A stretch of 64,000 nt of DNA, taken from positions 27,084,002 through 27,148,001 of the forward strand of contig NC_085872.1 of assembly GCF_034702125.1 (NCBI RefSeq), written 5' to 3'. The notes under the pieces were generated by a model. That model saw nothing but the letters and a program-made list of their open reading frames with translations, was not told the origin of the DNA and ran no database searches. Position numbers and translations under genes: made by a program. Shown one piece after another: positions 15,501-40,000 of the stretch; position 1 is the first letter of the stretch; every line of letters begins with the position of its first letter. This DNA is from Engraulis encrasicolus (taxonomy: Eukaryota; Chordata; Actinopteri; Clupeiformes; Engraulidae).

Positions 15501-16926
15501 GTCCCCATCCGTCAACGCCAGCAGCATGCCCACTCCTTCACCATGCCCCCAAGCCTTTGCTGGCGCCACAGTCAATCAACCAGGTGCTTCTTTAACACAA
15601 GCAACGCAATCGTCTGTGGTTTTGTCACGTGTACCTCTACCTCCATTACCTCCTCCATCTCAAATGCACACCCCTGCTGTGTCACTACAGCAGGATCCTA
15701 CTTCAGCAGGGAATCTCGGACCGCCGACCACAGATCCATCGTCCAGCTCCGCTTCCCAACACATGCATCCCGGACCCATCACACATTGGCCAAGCTCTTC
15801 TCCAAGTCCGCCAAGCATGCCCTCCTTTTCATCCTCAGGCCACCACGCCTCGGATCCTTTAGACCACATGCAATTGATTAACTTGCTCCATGGTGTTCCC
15901 TCTGCTGCAGCTCCAGCAACCGAACCCTCTGTCCTGGCAGACCGAGCTCCAACTCCGTCCACGGCTCATGCTAAGCCCCACGCCAACTCTGCTCCCGTGC
16001 CGTTCCAGCCTCCTCCTGAAACTCCACAAGACCCCTTGTCTTATCCAATGGAAAACCTCATTTTTACCTACCTTAACCCAGAAGATGACTTTGAAGAAGG
16101 GTCCACTCCAACAATGCCACACAGTGCCAATACTATGGCAGAGGATTCTTTGGCAGAGCCTTTGCCCTCTACCAGTTCCCAGGAGTACGGTCCCTTAACC
16201 GAGTCTGTGACTCTCCCTCTGCCACCCCATGCCACGCCAGATCAGCCAAAGGAGGGTCCAAAAGATGATGATGATGAGGACGACGACGAGGAGAGCAAAC
16301 AACAGAGTAATTTGGCGAAGACCTACAACACTCGAGCAAAAGGAAACAAGCAGTGCGAGGTGTGCGGACGGGTCCTCAGCAACGCCACCAGTCTGGCGGA
16401 GCATGCGCGGCTTCACACCGGAGAGAGGCCGTTTTCGTGCGGCAAGTGCGACAAAGCGTTTCCCACGCTCAGAGGCCTGAACCGGCACGTCCAGACGCAC
16501 GTGGCGGAAAAACAGCACCGTTGCACCGAGTGTGGCAAGACGTTTGCTTACCAATTCACCCTGGCCAAGCACCAGCGCCACCACACTGGCGAAAAACCGT
16601 TCCAGTGTGCGATGTGTGACAAGCGCTTCTTCACAAAGTCGGACCTCGTCATTCACATACGCAGTCACACGGGGGAGAAACCTTTCAGCTGCACACAGTG
16701 CAACATGCGGTTCAAACACCGCATGGCCCTCAACATACACATGCAGGGACACCGCGGGGAGAAGCGATTCATATGCCAAGTGTGTGGCAAGGGATTTTTG
16801 GACCCGGGCAATTTCAAGAGGCACAGTCTCGTTCACACTGGAGAGAAGCCTTTTGCGTGCAAAGTCTGTGGGAAGAAGTTCTCTCAGTCTGCGCACCTCA
16901 AGAAACATGCCAGCTCGCAGCATTGA
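3277..16926 (+). CDS. C2H2 zinc-finger protein with seven C-terminal fingers (four coding exons)
   Basis: Proposed exons are 3277-3544, 13612-13745, 14112-14262 and 14354-16926. They join in frame (phases 1, 0, 1) to about 1,041 codons. The likely role is sequence-specific DNA binding in the nucleus; targets are unknown. Seen in the sequence: an N-terminal segment likely to form a coiled coil (from MTDHGKFRRQ, residues 1-60), short acidic/SxxE-type linker exons, a Ser/Pro/Thr/Gln-rich low-complexity region (about residues 200-815), an acidic run DDDDEDDDEE near 821, and seven consecutive C2H2 fingers (about 850-1041) with TGEKPF-type linkers. This layout (short N-terminal exons and one large finger exon) is common in the large teleost ZNF families. 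The start at 3277 fits the family-type N-terminus; an in-frame ATG at 3166 is less likely. Linking exon 1 to exon 2 across 10 kb rests on matching phase and family architecture only. No orthologue name can be given. Confidence 0.8.
4932..5225. mobile_element. Palindromic MITE, copy 2 (opposite orientation)
   Basis: Shares ends and interior with 2515-2820: TGCATTCCAATATGCA at the left, and CAAGCACAAGTGGAGGA followed by TGCATATAGGAATACA at the right. The interior blocks are inverted relative to copy 1. The sequence is clearly diverged, so it is an old non-autonomous DNA element. Confidence 0.7.
5617..6534. mobile_element. Non-autonomous DNA transposon with about 230-bp inverted ends
   Basis: The arms 5617-5850 and 6305-6534 are near-perfect inverted copies, beginning GGGTCATTCCACGCCAAATC. 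A 4-bp direct repeat ACCA flanks it (5613-5616 and 6535-6538). The central 450 bp does not encode a recognisable protein. Superfamily unassigned. It lies inside the larger hAT-type element. Confidence 0.8.
6594..6777 (-). mobile_element. tRNA-derived SINE
   Basis: Read on the minus strand it has a tRNA-like head with a B-box-like GGTTTGAATCCC, then body text matching other fish SINEs here (compare 32795-32947 and 54656-54893), including the TGAAGTGCCCTTGAGCAAGG block. It is a retroposed RNA polymerase III unit, not a functional tRNA gene. Confidence 0.7.
6981..8302. mobile_element. DNA transposon remnant with GGGCTGTAGTGG ends
   Basis: The left end CAGGGCTGTAGTGG is matched by the right end CCTCCACTACAGCCCTG. 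Subterminal copies of AGAGGTGGGTAAAC occur at 7011 and three or more times near 8200-8260. ATTGCAAG lies immediately left (6973-6980) and recurs 7 bp beyond the right end (8310-8317), suggesting a slightly disturbed 8-bp duplication. It is nested in the 5446-8476 element. Confidence 0.65.
8762..9154. mobile_element. MITE with AGGGCTGGGTAT ends
   Basis: The left end AGGGCTGGGTAT and right end ATACCCAACCCT are inverted copies. The interior is rich in ATCGATT motifs. Such ends mark a common family of non-autonomous elements in fish. No clear target duplication was identified. Confidence 0.7.
9200..9507 (-). repeat. AGCCTGATTATCATCGAC-family repeat, copy A
   Basis: The reverse complement begins GCCTGATTATCATCGAC and continues with the same body as 11851-12078, 23341-23542 and 63519-63745, including a TTTGCTACTGG core. 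Copy A shares an extra internal block (ATGTTTGGTTTAAACTT and neighbours) with the copy at 63519. Probably a non-autonomous DNA element; class not established. Confidence 0.7.
9803..9873. repeat. Compound GACA/GACC/GACG tandem repeat
   Basis: Tetranucleotide units GACA, GACC and GACG alternate with ACATACC blocks over about 70 bp. Confidence 0.85.
10724..10840. repeat. Repeat with three GAACTAGTTCA palindromes
   Basis: GAACTAGTTC occurs three times within about 110 bp, with related AGTTCA half-sites between. This looks like a fragment of a palindromic mobile element; no boundaries or duplication could be fixed. Confidence 0.5.
11115..11568. mobile_element. hAT-type MITE remnant
   Basis: Starts CAGGGGTTCCTATACTTA and ends CCACTTTGAAAACCATG, the degenerate inverted ends of a CAGGGGTTCTCAAACTT-type family. 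It is flanked by CTACAAAT (11107-11114) and CTATAAAT (11569-11576), a 7/8 match to an 8-bp duplication. Confidence 0.75.
11851..12078 (+). repeat. AGCCTGATTATCATCGAC-family repeat, copy C
   Basis: Begins AGCCTGATTATCATCGAC and ends near TGCCTGGCTA, giving weakly inverted termini. The body matches copies at 9200-9507 and 23341-23542 in reverse orientation. Confidence 0.7.
12320..12776 (+). pseudogene. DIRS-like tyrosine-recombinase fragment, broken
   Basis: The frame at 12338-12676 contains blocks such as LHELLCRVHALWFYLD, PLFVCYGAA, LSKDRLAHWILEAIEFAY and LLRGMSVSV. I recognise these as the C-terminal tyrosine recombinase region of DIRS/Ngaro-type retrotransposons in fish. The frame then stops at 12674. 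A shifted frame near 12715-12775 continues family-like sequence (FYMLDVTEPPVPQTVLG). The segment that normally carries the catalytic His-x-x-Arg block between the AY and LLRG blocks appears shortened. It is therefore a decayed fragment in the zinc-finger intron, without the reverse transcriptase part. Confidence 0.7.
13612..13745 (+). CDS. Zinc-finger gene exon 2
   Basis: Acceptor TTTTTTAG at 13604-13611. Encodes about 45 residues with an acidic end (KLSEEEKQCLALVLIKQE), and closes in phase 0 at GAG|GTTGGT. The donor is weaker than those of exons 1 and 3. Confidence 0.7.
14112..14262 (+). CDS. Zinc-finger gene exon 3 (two possible donors)
   Basis: Acceptor ATTTACAG at 14111. It encodes ECDLDDYSSAFFLLKQEDGE and a basic tail. 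Two donors both leave phase 1: G|GTGAGA at 14218 (short form, exon end 14217) and T|GTAAGT at 14263 (long form, exon end 14262). The long form has the stronger consensus and is used for the protein length given. Confidence 0.65.
14354..16926 (+). CDS. Zinc-finger gene exon 4 (low-complexity region and seven fingers)
   Basis: The acceptor TTTTTTTTGGTAG ends at 14353. The exon encodes the Ser/Pro/Gln-rich region, the acidic run and all seven C2H2 fingers. Fingers run from CEVCGRVLSNATSLAEHARLH to the last, CKVCGKKFSQSAHLKKH, and the TGA stop is at 16924-16926. Codon use in the finger part is more GC-rich than in the low-complexity part. Confidence 0.9.
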
Positions 16927-18086
16927 TGGGTTTAAGAGGGGTTTTATTTTAGACATTTTTGGTGTATGTTTTTCTAAGGGTTTGAAAAGAGATGTTCAGA
17001 GCATTTTATAATAGCATCTGTTTATCAGAATGTGAAATGATGCTCTTTTTGTGTGTGGTGTTAGTTTTGTTCTTTGTTAACTTGAAAAATAATTAAGTGA
17101 GATGAAGACCTCCCATCTCGGGTTTTTTAATTTACAAAAAAAAACTACTGAATGGATATGGACCAAACACATAAATGGCATTCACAGGTGTTGCCTATAT
17201 AATTATTGGATATGAAGTGGGTGGAAACTGTCCAAAGAATGTACATTTTAATTTGTTATCAGAAGTAATTTAATTTTTTATATTAAAACAGGTGTTGAAG
17301 ACAATTCTTCTTGATTTCATTTACATAGCGTCATTTTATAAATATAAACAGGACAGACAACCTTTAACAGCAAGCAAGCAAGTAGTAGAGGAGTAGAGTA
17401 GAATAGATCTTTACATTATAATAGCTGCTACATTACAAACATGATGTCAGAAAATTGGTACACAAGATGTAATTAGGCCAAAACAAATATATCATATGCA
17501 TTGCTTAAGTTAGAGTGGACTTTAAAGGTGCACTGTGTAAGATTGTGGCCAGAGTAGGTATTGCAACTATGCTGTCCATTGACAAATTTGATCATTTCAT
17601 GAGTATTTACTGAGTAATAAACTAATATTTACTGATATGACCAAAGCACTTTAAGTTTTGCAGTAAAAAATTTTTTTCTTTTTTTTTCTGGAAATTCAAA
17701 ATGGCGGACAAGGGAGAAGATCCACTTTTAATGTATTAAAAGTGCGATTTCCCAGTAATAATGAATATTTAGAATTGTATGGTGGTGGTAAGTATTCATA
17801 AAAAAGGTACTATTTGTGAATGGGCAGCATGGATTCTGGAAATGAACTACTAAATATATTACACAGTGCACCTTTAAATGACCAGTCTTTGTGTTGATAC
17901 TGTGTACTGTACATCACACAACCAGTCCATAGTCAGTATTTCAAGAGAGCCGCAGTAATGCTTTTTCGAAGTTAGTGGATATGGTCACTGTTTTATCAAC
18001 AGGCTGCAGTATCAGTTTCGGACCATATAAATTACCAAATAATCTTTCGCCCATTTTTGGAGTTGGTAGGCAACTATGTGGTGATC
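16927..18086. other. Spacer between convergent genes
   Basis: Contains the 3' UTRs of the zinc-finger gene (+) and the VWA7-like gene (-), which run towards each other. A weak poly(A) signal ATTAAA on the plus strand is at 17282-17287. The MITE at 17526-17873 occupies the middle. No other gene is seen. Confidence 0.6.
17526..17873. mobile_element. MITE with AGGTGCACTGTGTAA ends and TTAA target sites
   Basis: The inverted ends AGGTGCACTGTGTAA and TTACACAGTGCACCT are perfect. TTAA flanks both sides (17522-17525 and 17874-17877), which fits a piggyBac-like or other TTAA-targeting mobiliser. No transposase is encoded. Confidence 0.8.
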
Positions 18087-32311
<14,225 letters not shown>

Positions 32312-32470
32312 CTACAACAACAACAAAAACAGATACGACACTGGCTTATTATATTCCCAGTTCAAATGGCTAGTTACCTTAGTTAAGATCCCTTATGAAA
32401 ACCAACCATGTTTTTACTGTAGTAACTGTGGGTTTTACTGCAGGTTTCGTGGTTATAAAAAAAAAAGATG

Positions 32471-32697
32471 TTAAAGAAAATGAAGAGAATGCCGCACACT
32501 CTGCTCCATGTTTTATTGGTGAAGTTCCATGTTTTATTTTACTGTAGTAACTGTGGGTTTTACTGCAGGTTTCGTGGTTATCAAAAAAAAGATGTTAAAG
32601 AAAATGAAAAGAATTCTTCAAAGGCCAGACGGCCGAAACGTCACTTCACCAATAAAACATGGAGCAGAGTGTGCGGCATTCTTTTCATTTTCTTTAA
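32471..32697. repeat. Long hairpin with GGCCGAAACG core and tandem duplication
   Basis: The arms 32471-32525 and 32643-32697 are inverted copies with one mismatch in 55 bp. A segment at about 32410-32490 is repeated at 32530-32613. The loop side contains GGCC-AGAC-GGCC-GAAACG (32623-32640), a stem-loop followed by GAAA as in hammerhead cores, but without CTGATGA. Confidence 0.7.
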
Positions 32698-32794
32698 CAT
32701 TTGTATGCTCAGGAAGCCCGCACCTCAAGAAAGACTTTATTGGTGTGCGATACCTCTTTTTTTCTATCCAAAAACAAAAGCAAGAAAACCTGTG

Positions 32795-32947
32795 GGCAGC
32801 AGTGGTAATAATGGTAAAGGAGTTGCAGGTCCGAATCCCACCCTTACCTCTCCCTACACCTCCACCTCTACCTTCACCTCCCAACACCTCTTGAGCAAGG
32901 CACCTAACCCTGCATTGCTCCAAGAACTGTCACCAATATGCGCTTAA
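32795..32947 (+). mobile_element. tRNA-derived SINE
   Basis: B-box-like GGTCCGAATCC at 32827, then TGAGCAAGGCACCTAACCCT and the ACTGTCACCAATA block also seen in the minus-strand copy at 6594-6777. Confidence 0.7.
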
Positions 32948-32963
32948 GATTTAAAAAAGCGTC

Positions 32964-33358
<395 letters not shown>

Positions 33359-33598
33359 AGTTTTACAAAAGTTTGAACAAATTAATCCATGATGGGTATG
33401 TTAACACTTTCAAAAATGGTTATCATTCCCTCATGGAAATTGGAGTGCAATAACGTAATAAAGTGTGGAGTTGTCTTAACTCTTGAGAACACCCAACACT
33501 GTTAATGTTACAAAATTTCTGAATAATTTAGATTCATAAAGCAGCCTTTTCAACACATTGCTTTTTTTTCTAAATCTGAGCCACTATTGTTGTCCTAC

Positions 33599-33660
33599 CT
33601 TAGAGTCTGATAATCCGTCGTTCTTCTGGACCTTCCCTTCCCTTCCCTCCTTTCCACTAC
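33599..33660 (-). other. Probable 5' UTR exon of the VWA7-like gene
   Basis: On the minus strand CTCTAAG|GTAGGA gives a good donor at 33597-33598, and an acceptor-like TTGTTGTAG directly precedes the coding ATG at 32311. The upstream edge is set from the TATA box spacing and is approximate. Confidence 0.5.
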
Positions 33661-33685
33661 AGGGCTAAGGCAGATGTTGCCGCAG

Positions 33686-33695
33686 GTATTTATAC
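33686..33695 (-). promoter_or_regulatory. Candidate TATA box for the VWA7-like gene
   Basis: The minus strand reads GTATAAATAC. It lies about 25-30 bp upstream of the expected transcription start of the proposed UTR exon. No other promoter element was identified. Confidence 0.5.
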
Positions 33696-33699
33696 AAAC

Positions 33700-35239
33700 A
33701 CAGCACAGCCATATCTTATGTTTCTATATCACAACTTAAGCGAAGAGGGTTAGGCTGTGACTGTTATCCTGTTATCTGTTATCAGTTATTGTTGAGGGAA
33801 CTCCTTTTTTGGGTGACCTGCATTTCTGGAAAGTGTAGTTGTTAGCAGTTAGCAACTTCGGTAGTTGCCAATGGGAAATTGCATTGCAACCAACAAAGTA
33901 GCTAATATAGTTAGCAACTACGCTCTCCAGAAATGCACCCCAGAATTCCTTCCTTTCACTCCAAGATTCTATAATAACTATCCTGGAAACTTAGTTAATG
34001 GTTGACCGAACACTCCCTTCTGCAATAGTATGTATTGCTGTATTGCATAAGAACGGCTTTATTTGTTTTTTTGAAAACTAATGACTAAAAATGATCACAG
34101 CCCATCCTCTGACATTGGTAAATGAGAAGAAAGTTTGAAAGGACCTAGAGACACACCTGTTCAAAAGAAAGGAATTGCTGATATTTTGTCCTTTCCTGGA
34201 TTGATTTTCACTTAAAAAGGCATCAGTCCTATTAGACAGTGTATGCCTGCTAAAAGAAACATTTACTGGTACCTAGCCTATACCTTGACTGGTGAGTCAC
34301 AGCTGCACCCTTCTTCCCTGTATGCAAGACAACTGCAGCGGATAGATGGGTATCCTAGACCAGTGGTTCTTAACCTGGGGTGCGGGCACCCCCTGGGGGT
34401 GCGCCAGAGATTTCAGGGGGTGCGCAGAATTTCACTTGAATACTTTTTTAGTGCGTGTACACCTGTATAAGTTTGGGTTGGGGGTGCGTGGCTTGTCTTG
34501 GGCACAGGTAAGGGGGTGCGTTAAGAAAAAAAGGTTAAGAACCACTGTCCTAGACGACAGCAGACACCCCTTGAACAGGGAACTCCAATAGGCCTACATT
34601 CCCTCTGTACATAGGCTACTCGCGTCTCTCTGTTGAACTGCAAAACCAGTTCACCTACGGGTACAAATAAAGTTACCTCACCTTGAACCTGAACCTTTTG
34701 TGTTATTGTTCCAGCAATGCCTAGAGGAGCTCATTGTCCATCTGACTCATTTCCGTTTTCACCATGAGGATGTCTATAGTCAGTTTTATGACACTTTGTA
34801 AGACCTCACAAACTCCACAAGCTGGCTCCCTTACCCATTTCATACCATTTTATTGGGTTCTTTCCACTTAACAACTGTGATTGCATTCTCAGTGTTGTAT
34901 AAAAATGGAGCAAAAATACCTCACTGCTGTATTGCTGAAGACTCTGTACTTAAGTTTTGAAAATTCTGCTTACTTCACTTTTACTTCATTCAATTCCTGA
35001 AGTCCCTTGCAAACTTTTACTCTAATACATTATCAATGTGCCAAATACTATACGGTATCGACAATATTTTCTTTGTCTTTTCTCCTCTTCATAATAACAA
35101 CAATAGCAAAATGTGTGCTTGTGTTTAAGGCACAATTTTTAGACTTGTCATTCACCAGGTTAAATGAATTACACGCCCCATGATTTGTGATGCCCGAGGC
35201 ATTATTCTTTCTTCATATAGAATAAGAGCAGTAGTCATA
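33700..35239. other. Intergenic region with small transposons
   Basis: Holds a copy of the GGGTGCATTTCT MITE (33815-33946, beginning with GCATTTCTGGAA and ending TCCAGAAATGCACCCC) and a hAT MITE (34361-34547). The remainder shows no gene. Confidence 0.55.
34361..34547. mobile_element. hAT-type MITE with 8-bp target duplication
   Basis: The ends CAGTGGTTCTTAACCT and AGGTTAAGAACCACTG are perfect inverted copies. It is flanked by the identical octamer TCCTAGAC (34353-34360 and 34548-34555). The interior is G-rich with GGGGGTGCG repeats. No coding capacity. Confidence 0.92.
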
Positions 35240-36142
35240 GTCCACGGGCCAGGTGAGATGTCGGTACCACTCAGAGGGGCAAAGGTTGCTTATATTTTTT
35301 GAAAAGATACATGTCTGAAGTTAACATTTTTGTATGATAACCCTTCTGGAAGTACAGCCAAGTTAGGGTTATCAGCCGTTAAAGTAACACCCCCCCATCA
35401 AAAATAAAGGTTTTTAAGATGGGTGCCTGTCTTTCTACTGGCCCTTGTTTAAGACATATAGGGATAGTTAATTTTGTTATGTGTGGTATCGTTGCGAAGG
35501 GGAGACTCTGAGCTTTCACCCGACACCTTTTGAGAACATTTTGGTTAAGCATAGCGCTCCCTGCAGCGCTTCAAACATTTACTCAGACACATTTTTTTCC
35601 ATTTTCGCCGATATCATCTCTTGTCTTTTCATACTGTGGCATCAGGGAGCATCAGAAAGACCTATTTTAAACTCTAAAATATTGTCTTGAGTATCAGGAA
35701 TCTGAAAATGTATCCTTTCACTATGATATCCCACGTTTAGGGGGTGATTTTCAGTCTTGTATGAGGCATGGTATTTTTTTCAAAACACAGTTTTGCCATT
35801 TTCTCATAAAGTTCAGGAAGCAATACCTCTAGGTGCATTTTGGAGTTGGTTTTCATAGCTTGTTGTATACCATATTAAAACTTGGAGTGGGTAGTATATT
35901 CAGATATTATCATATTTGGTGTACCTGTTTGCAGAGCAATGTTAACTAGGCAAATCATTTTCCATAACCAGTATCAATGATATAGTTTTTTCTCAGTGAT
36001 TTCATTGTGTTATATGGGGTCTGAATCCTGACTATTTGTCCTAAAATAAATGTTGTTATGCGCCCAGAGGTTATATACCAGAAATATGTGATAATGTCCC
36101 CTTTGATATTAGTCTTGCAACTGAAATAATAGCAATTGTGTG
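35240..36142 (+). repeat. Left arm of a diverged long inverted repeat
   Basis: Matches the reverse complement of 48222-49503 in the same order (for example CCACGGGCCAGGTGAGATGT at one edge and GATATTAGTCTTGCAAC near the other). The arm is cut by the BEL/Pao insertion and seems to continue weakly after 44184. Short apparent frames in the arms are not conserved genes of known family. Confidence 0.75.
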
Positions 36143-36660
36143 TGTTGCGGACTGACTTTTGGGTTCAGAATGTGATTGACATGCTGGGTTGGTGACGTGC
36201 GTAGAGTGGGTCACGTGGTGATCAAGTTTGGTATATCACCTGGGCTACTTGGGAATGGTGGCGGTAGTAGGGAGTAGGTGTTTAGGGGAAAGCCTAAACT
36301 TTGTTGACCGCTTCGTTGTACACGCTACCGCTCGTTTGGGACACGCTACACCACTGGCTTTATTAAGAAACCGCTTCATGCTTAACCGCTTAATGACCAC
36401 GCTACTCTGTGCACTTTAAGCCAATTGTTTGCACAGCGCACTTTCACTCCTTGCACGGTTTGCACACCTGCTGTGACTTCGTTTCAATGCCTGGATTTAA
36501 TGGTCCCTGTGAAACCTCGAAGATGAAACTTGAATAAAACCAGCAACAAACGGAAACGTGGATCTACTCGGAGCCTTTTGTACAACGGCGTGTCGGGCAA
36601 ACCTTTTCCCTAATTCAGCTACTTGGCGACTTAATATTTGTTTGATACGTCGCCACAACA
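36143..36660 (+). repeat. BEL/Pao 5' LTR
   Basis: 518 bp, TGTTGCGG...CCACAACA. An AATAAA at 36533-36538 is a plausible poly(A) signal. Lacks the 7-bp TTTTACC insertion found in the 3' LTR. Confidence 0.97.
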
Positions 36661-37068
36661 TTGTCAACAAAGTACGGCATTTGCTCGGACGACAAATGAA
36701 GCATAGCCTAAAACCCCAATGAGCTCACACAGCCAACACAACAACGTGAAGGAAGCCGTTTACCTGAACAGGGAAGGCAAATGCGGTAATGTACATCTGT
36801 TTATTGAAATATCGCTGGCTGGGTGAACGCTGACTGCTGCTGATGGTGACTTCCTGAGAAGCTGACGTCGTGCTTACGTCACGTTTCAGTCATTGTCTGG
36901 ACTGTTGCTACTGTGGCTTGGCTAACGCAAGAACACTGTTTATTGGAATCATAGCGTTGTGTGTGTGCGTGTGCTGTTGCTCAGGGTGGATTTGTGAATA
37001 GACTACTGTTGTTGCTTCGACATTTGTATTTGATGCCGTGATTTGCATGCCTCATTGGAAAACTTAAA

Positions 37069-40000
37069 ATGAGTGACCAAGAAGCCACTGCTGTGAAAGA
37101 TGGGCCTGCAATAATGAATGATAAAGAAACCCCAGTTGTGACAAATGTAAAAACGTGTGACAAAGAAACCCCTGGCGTAAATAACGCAACAATGAGTGAC
37201 ACAGAAAACCTCAGTGTGAAACATGCTAAGACGAGTAGGCCTAAAGAAGCTCATGTCGAAAATGCTCAAGATAAGAGACCCATTGTCCTCACTGAAAAAG
37301 CTCTGATAAATAAGATTGAAAACATTCAAACAGGACGGAAAAAGCATGTAAACAAAATGAAAGGTATCATTACTTCGCTGAAAGATCTAATGAATGCTGA
37401 TGAGAATGAATCTCAGGTCAAACTGCTGCTCCATGAATTAACACAGCGGCTTAAAAGAGCCACTGAACTTCATATCTCCCTGTTACCACTAATGCCTACA
37501 GAGGAGCAAGATAAACAAAACGAATGGTTCTCGAGCATAACTAAATTCAATGAATGGTTTATTGAGGACGTACAAGCATGGCTTGCAGGCATTGTTACAA
37601 TTTCGGGTAGGCCATCAGATGAAGTGTCATCTCGAAATGCTCCACTGGAGGGAGACGTGCAAGGAAAGGAGCACACACAATTCCACCTGCCTCTTCATTC
37701 TCAAGATGATGAGCAAGATGGCGTGTCTCCAATGGACAGTGTGTCAAACCTGGGAAGTAGGGCAAACTCAAAAGCCTCTTCAACTGCCTCGGACTATCGC
37801 AGAGCCCAAGCCGAAATGGCCGCCTTGCTCACACAGCAACAAGCGCTCAAGGAAAAGCACAGCATTGAGGAACAGGAGGAAAAACTGAGAAGAAGGAAAG
37901 AGGAGCTTCAATTGGAGGCAGATATTGCAGCAGTTGCTGCGAAAGCGGACGTGTTGAAAACTGGATCAACTGTGCGGAGTACTGCATCAAGAAAATCAAA
38001 CGGAATGGAGTCTTACTTTAACGCAAACAAAAAGGCCTTTAAAAAGCTTGATGCGGATGCAGATACATTTGTCCCAAGGACATATGACTTAAAATCAAAA
38101 GGAAATCCAGTTGCTTTCAACACTAAGTCTATAGTGAAACATCAAATGAAAACTAAACCAGCCCCTCCTCTCACTGGACCTCCTGCACGCGTGAAGCAGA
38201 ATGCACACTTACCGCTACAATCAAAGGCAAGCTTGCCAGTACAACAGCAGGAACACTGGTCTTCACAACAAAATGCTGGCTCAGCAACCAATGCTAATCT
38301 TGTTTCAATCATGCACACACAGAATCGTTTGACTCAGATGTTGGTCCATCAACAGAGTTTGGCAACGTTGCCCAAGAGATAAATATCCGTTTTTGACGGA
38401 AACCCTCTTCAATTCCACGCCTTCATGAGATCCTTTGAACAAGTGATTGAGTGCAAAACTAACAATCTTGATGACTGCCTACACTACATGGCTCAGTACA
38501 CTAGGGGGCAACCTCATGAACTTGTCAAAAGCTGCCAACATATGACAAATGGTGCTGGATATTCGAAGGCTAAGACTCTCTTGCATGAGCATTTTGGAAA
38601 CGAGCACGTGATCGCAGCTTGTTACCTGAATAAGATCCACTCATGGCCATTTATCCGATCTGAGGATACAGAAGCGCTTCAAGCTTATAGTCTCTTCCTG
38701 TGCGGATGTTGCAACGCAATGGAGGAGGTCGACGGCCTCTCAGAGCTAAACACGCCTAGCAATATGCTTTCTGTGATAAACAGGCTTCCTTACAAGTTGA
38801 AGGACAGATGGCGGTCAGCATCGTGGTATATCCAAGAAAAGCAACATCGTAGAGCTGCATTCATGGACATTGTCTCCTTTTTGGAAAGGCAAGTCAAAAT
38901 CGCCACAGACCCCGTGTTTGGGAACTTGTCTGACCCCCTGTCCAGCCATCCAGCAGCCAAGGCCAGCGATGGAGGGAGGCGCACAGCGCGCCCAAGAATG
39001 AAAGAGAGTAGCTTCGGTACAACAGTCACGGGAGTTGGAGATGATCAAGCAGCAGGGCAAGAGCATCACGGCCCCAAGAAAACCTGTCTGTTCTGTAAGG
39101 GCACACATTCATTGGAGTTATGTTCTCACCTCAGTAAGAAGCCTCACAACGAGAAGATTTCCTTTCTTAAAAAGAATGGCATTTGTTTCGGCTGTTTGTG
39201 CACTGGGCACATAAGCAGAGATTGTAGGCAACGTCTTTCATGTGAAGTCTGCACTTATAAGCATCCAAGTCTGCTCCACATTCATAAGGAAAGGAGTGAA
39301 ACCAGGTCTGACAGCATGGAAGAGGAAAGTCCCGTTGCAGTTCAGTCTAGTGGCCTTACTGGGGCCGGTGAACACGATTGCAAGCTGGCCATTATACCAG
39401 TTAAAGTAAAATCAAGGAAAGGCCACAGAACCGTTGAAACATATGCCTTCTTAGACCCGGGGAGTTCAGCGTCCTTCTGCACAGTGGGTCTACTGGACAA
39501 ACTGAATCTAACCGGGAGGAAGACGAGGATTCTTCTGCGTACAATGGGGCAGTAGAAAGTGGTGAACAGTGGCATCGTGTCAGATCTGGAGGTTGCAGGA
39601 CTGCAGAGTGACGTCTTCTGCGAAATGCCCGACCTTTTTACTCAGCAGAGCATGCCAGTCAATGCATGTGACATCCCGAGACAGCAGGACCTGGAAGGCT
39701 GGCCTCATTTAAGTCAAGTTGTTCTGCCAGAAATACCGGCACAAGTTGAACTCCTGATTGGCATGAACATGCCTAGAGCACTAGAACCCCTAGAGGTTAT
39801 TCGGAGCGTGGGCAGTGGTCCTTTTGCCATTAAAACTGTTCTTGGCTGGACTGTTAACGGGCCACTTGGCAAAGAATGCTGTGAAAGTCAAAGATGTATG
39901 TCCACTGTCAATGTCAACAGGATCTCTGCGGTGAGTCTGGATGAGTTGTGGAAGCAGCAGTTTAAGATGGACTTCCCTGAGAGCAGGCATGATGAGCAGT

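Noticed and set aside
16195..16956. 253-codon open frame antisense to the zinc fingers
   Set aside because: Shadow of the finger repeats; the translation has a periodic composition mirroring the linkers.
35481..35690. 69-codon frame also found at 49035-49259 on the other strand
   Set aside because: The similarity is explained by the long inverted repeat. The translation shows no domain and diverges without signs of protein-level constraint.
36228..36419. 63-codon frame duplicated at 43740-43931
   Set aside because: Lies wholly within the two LTRs of the BEL element; identical because the LTRs are identical.
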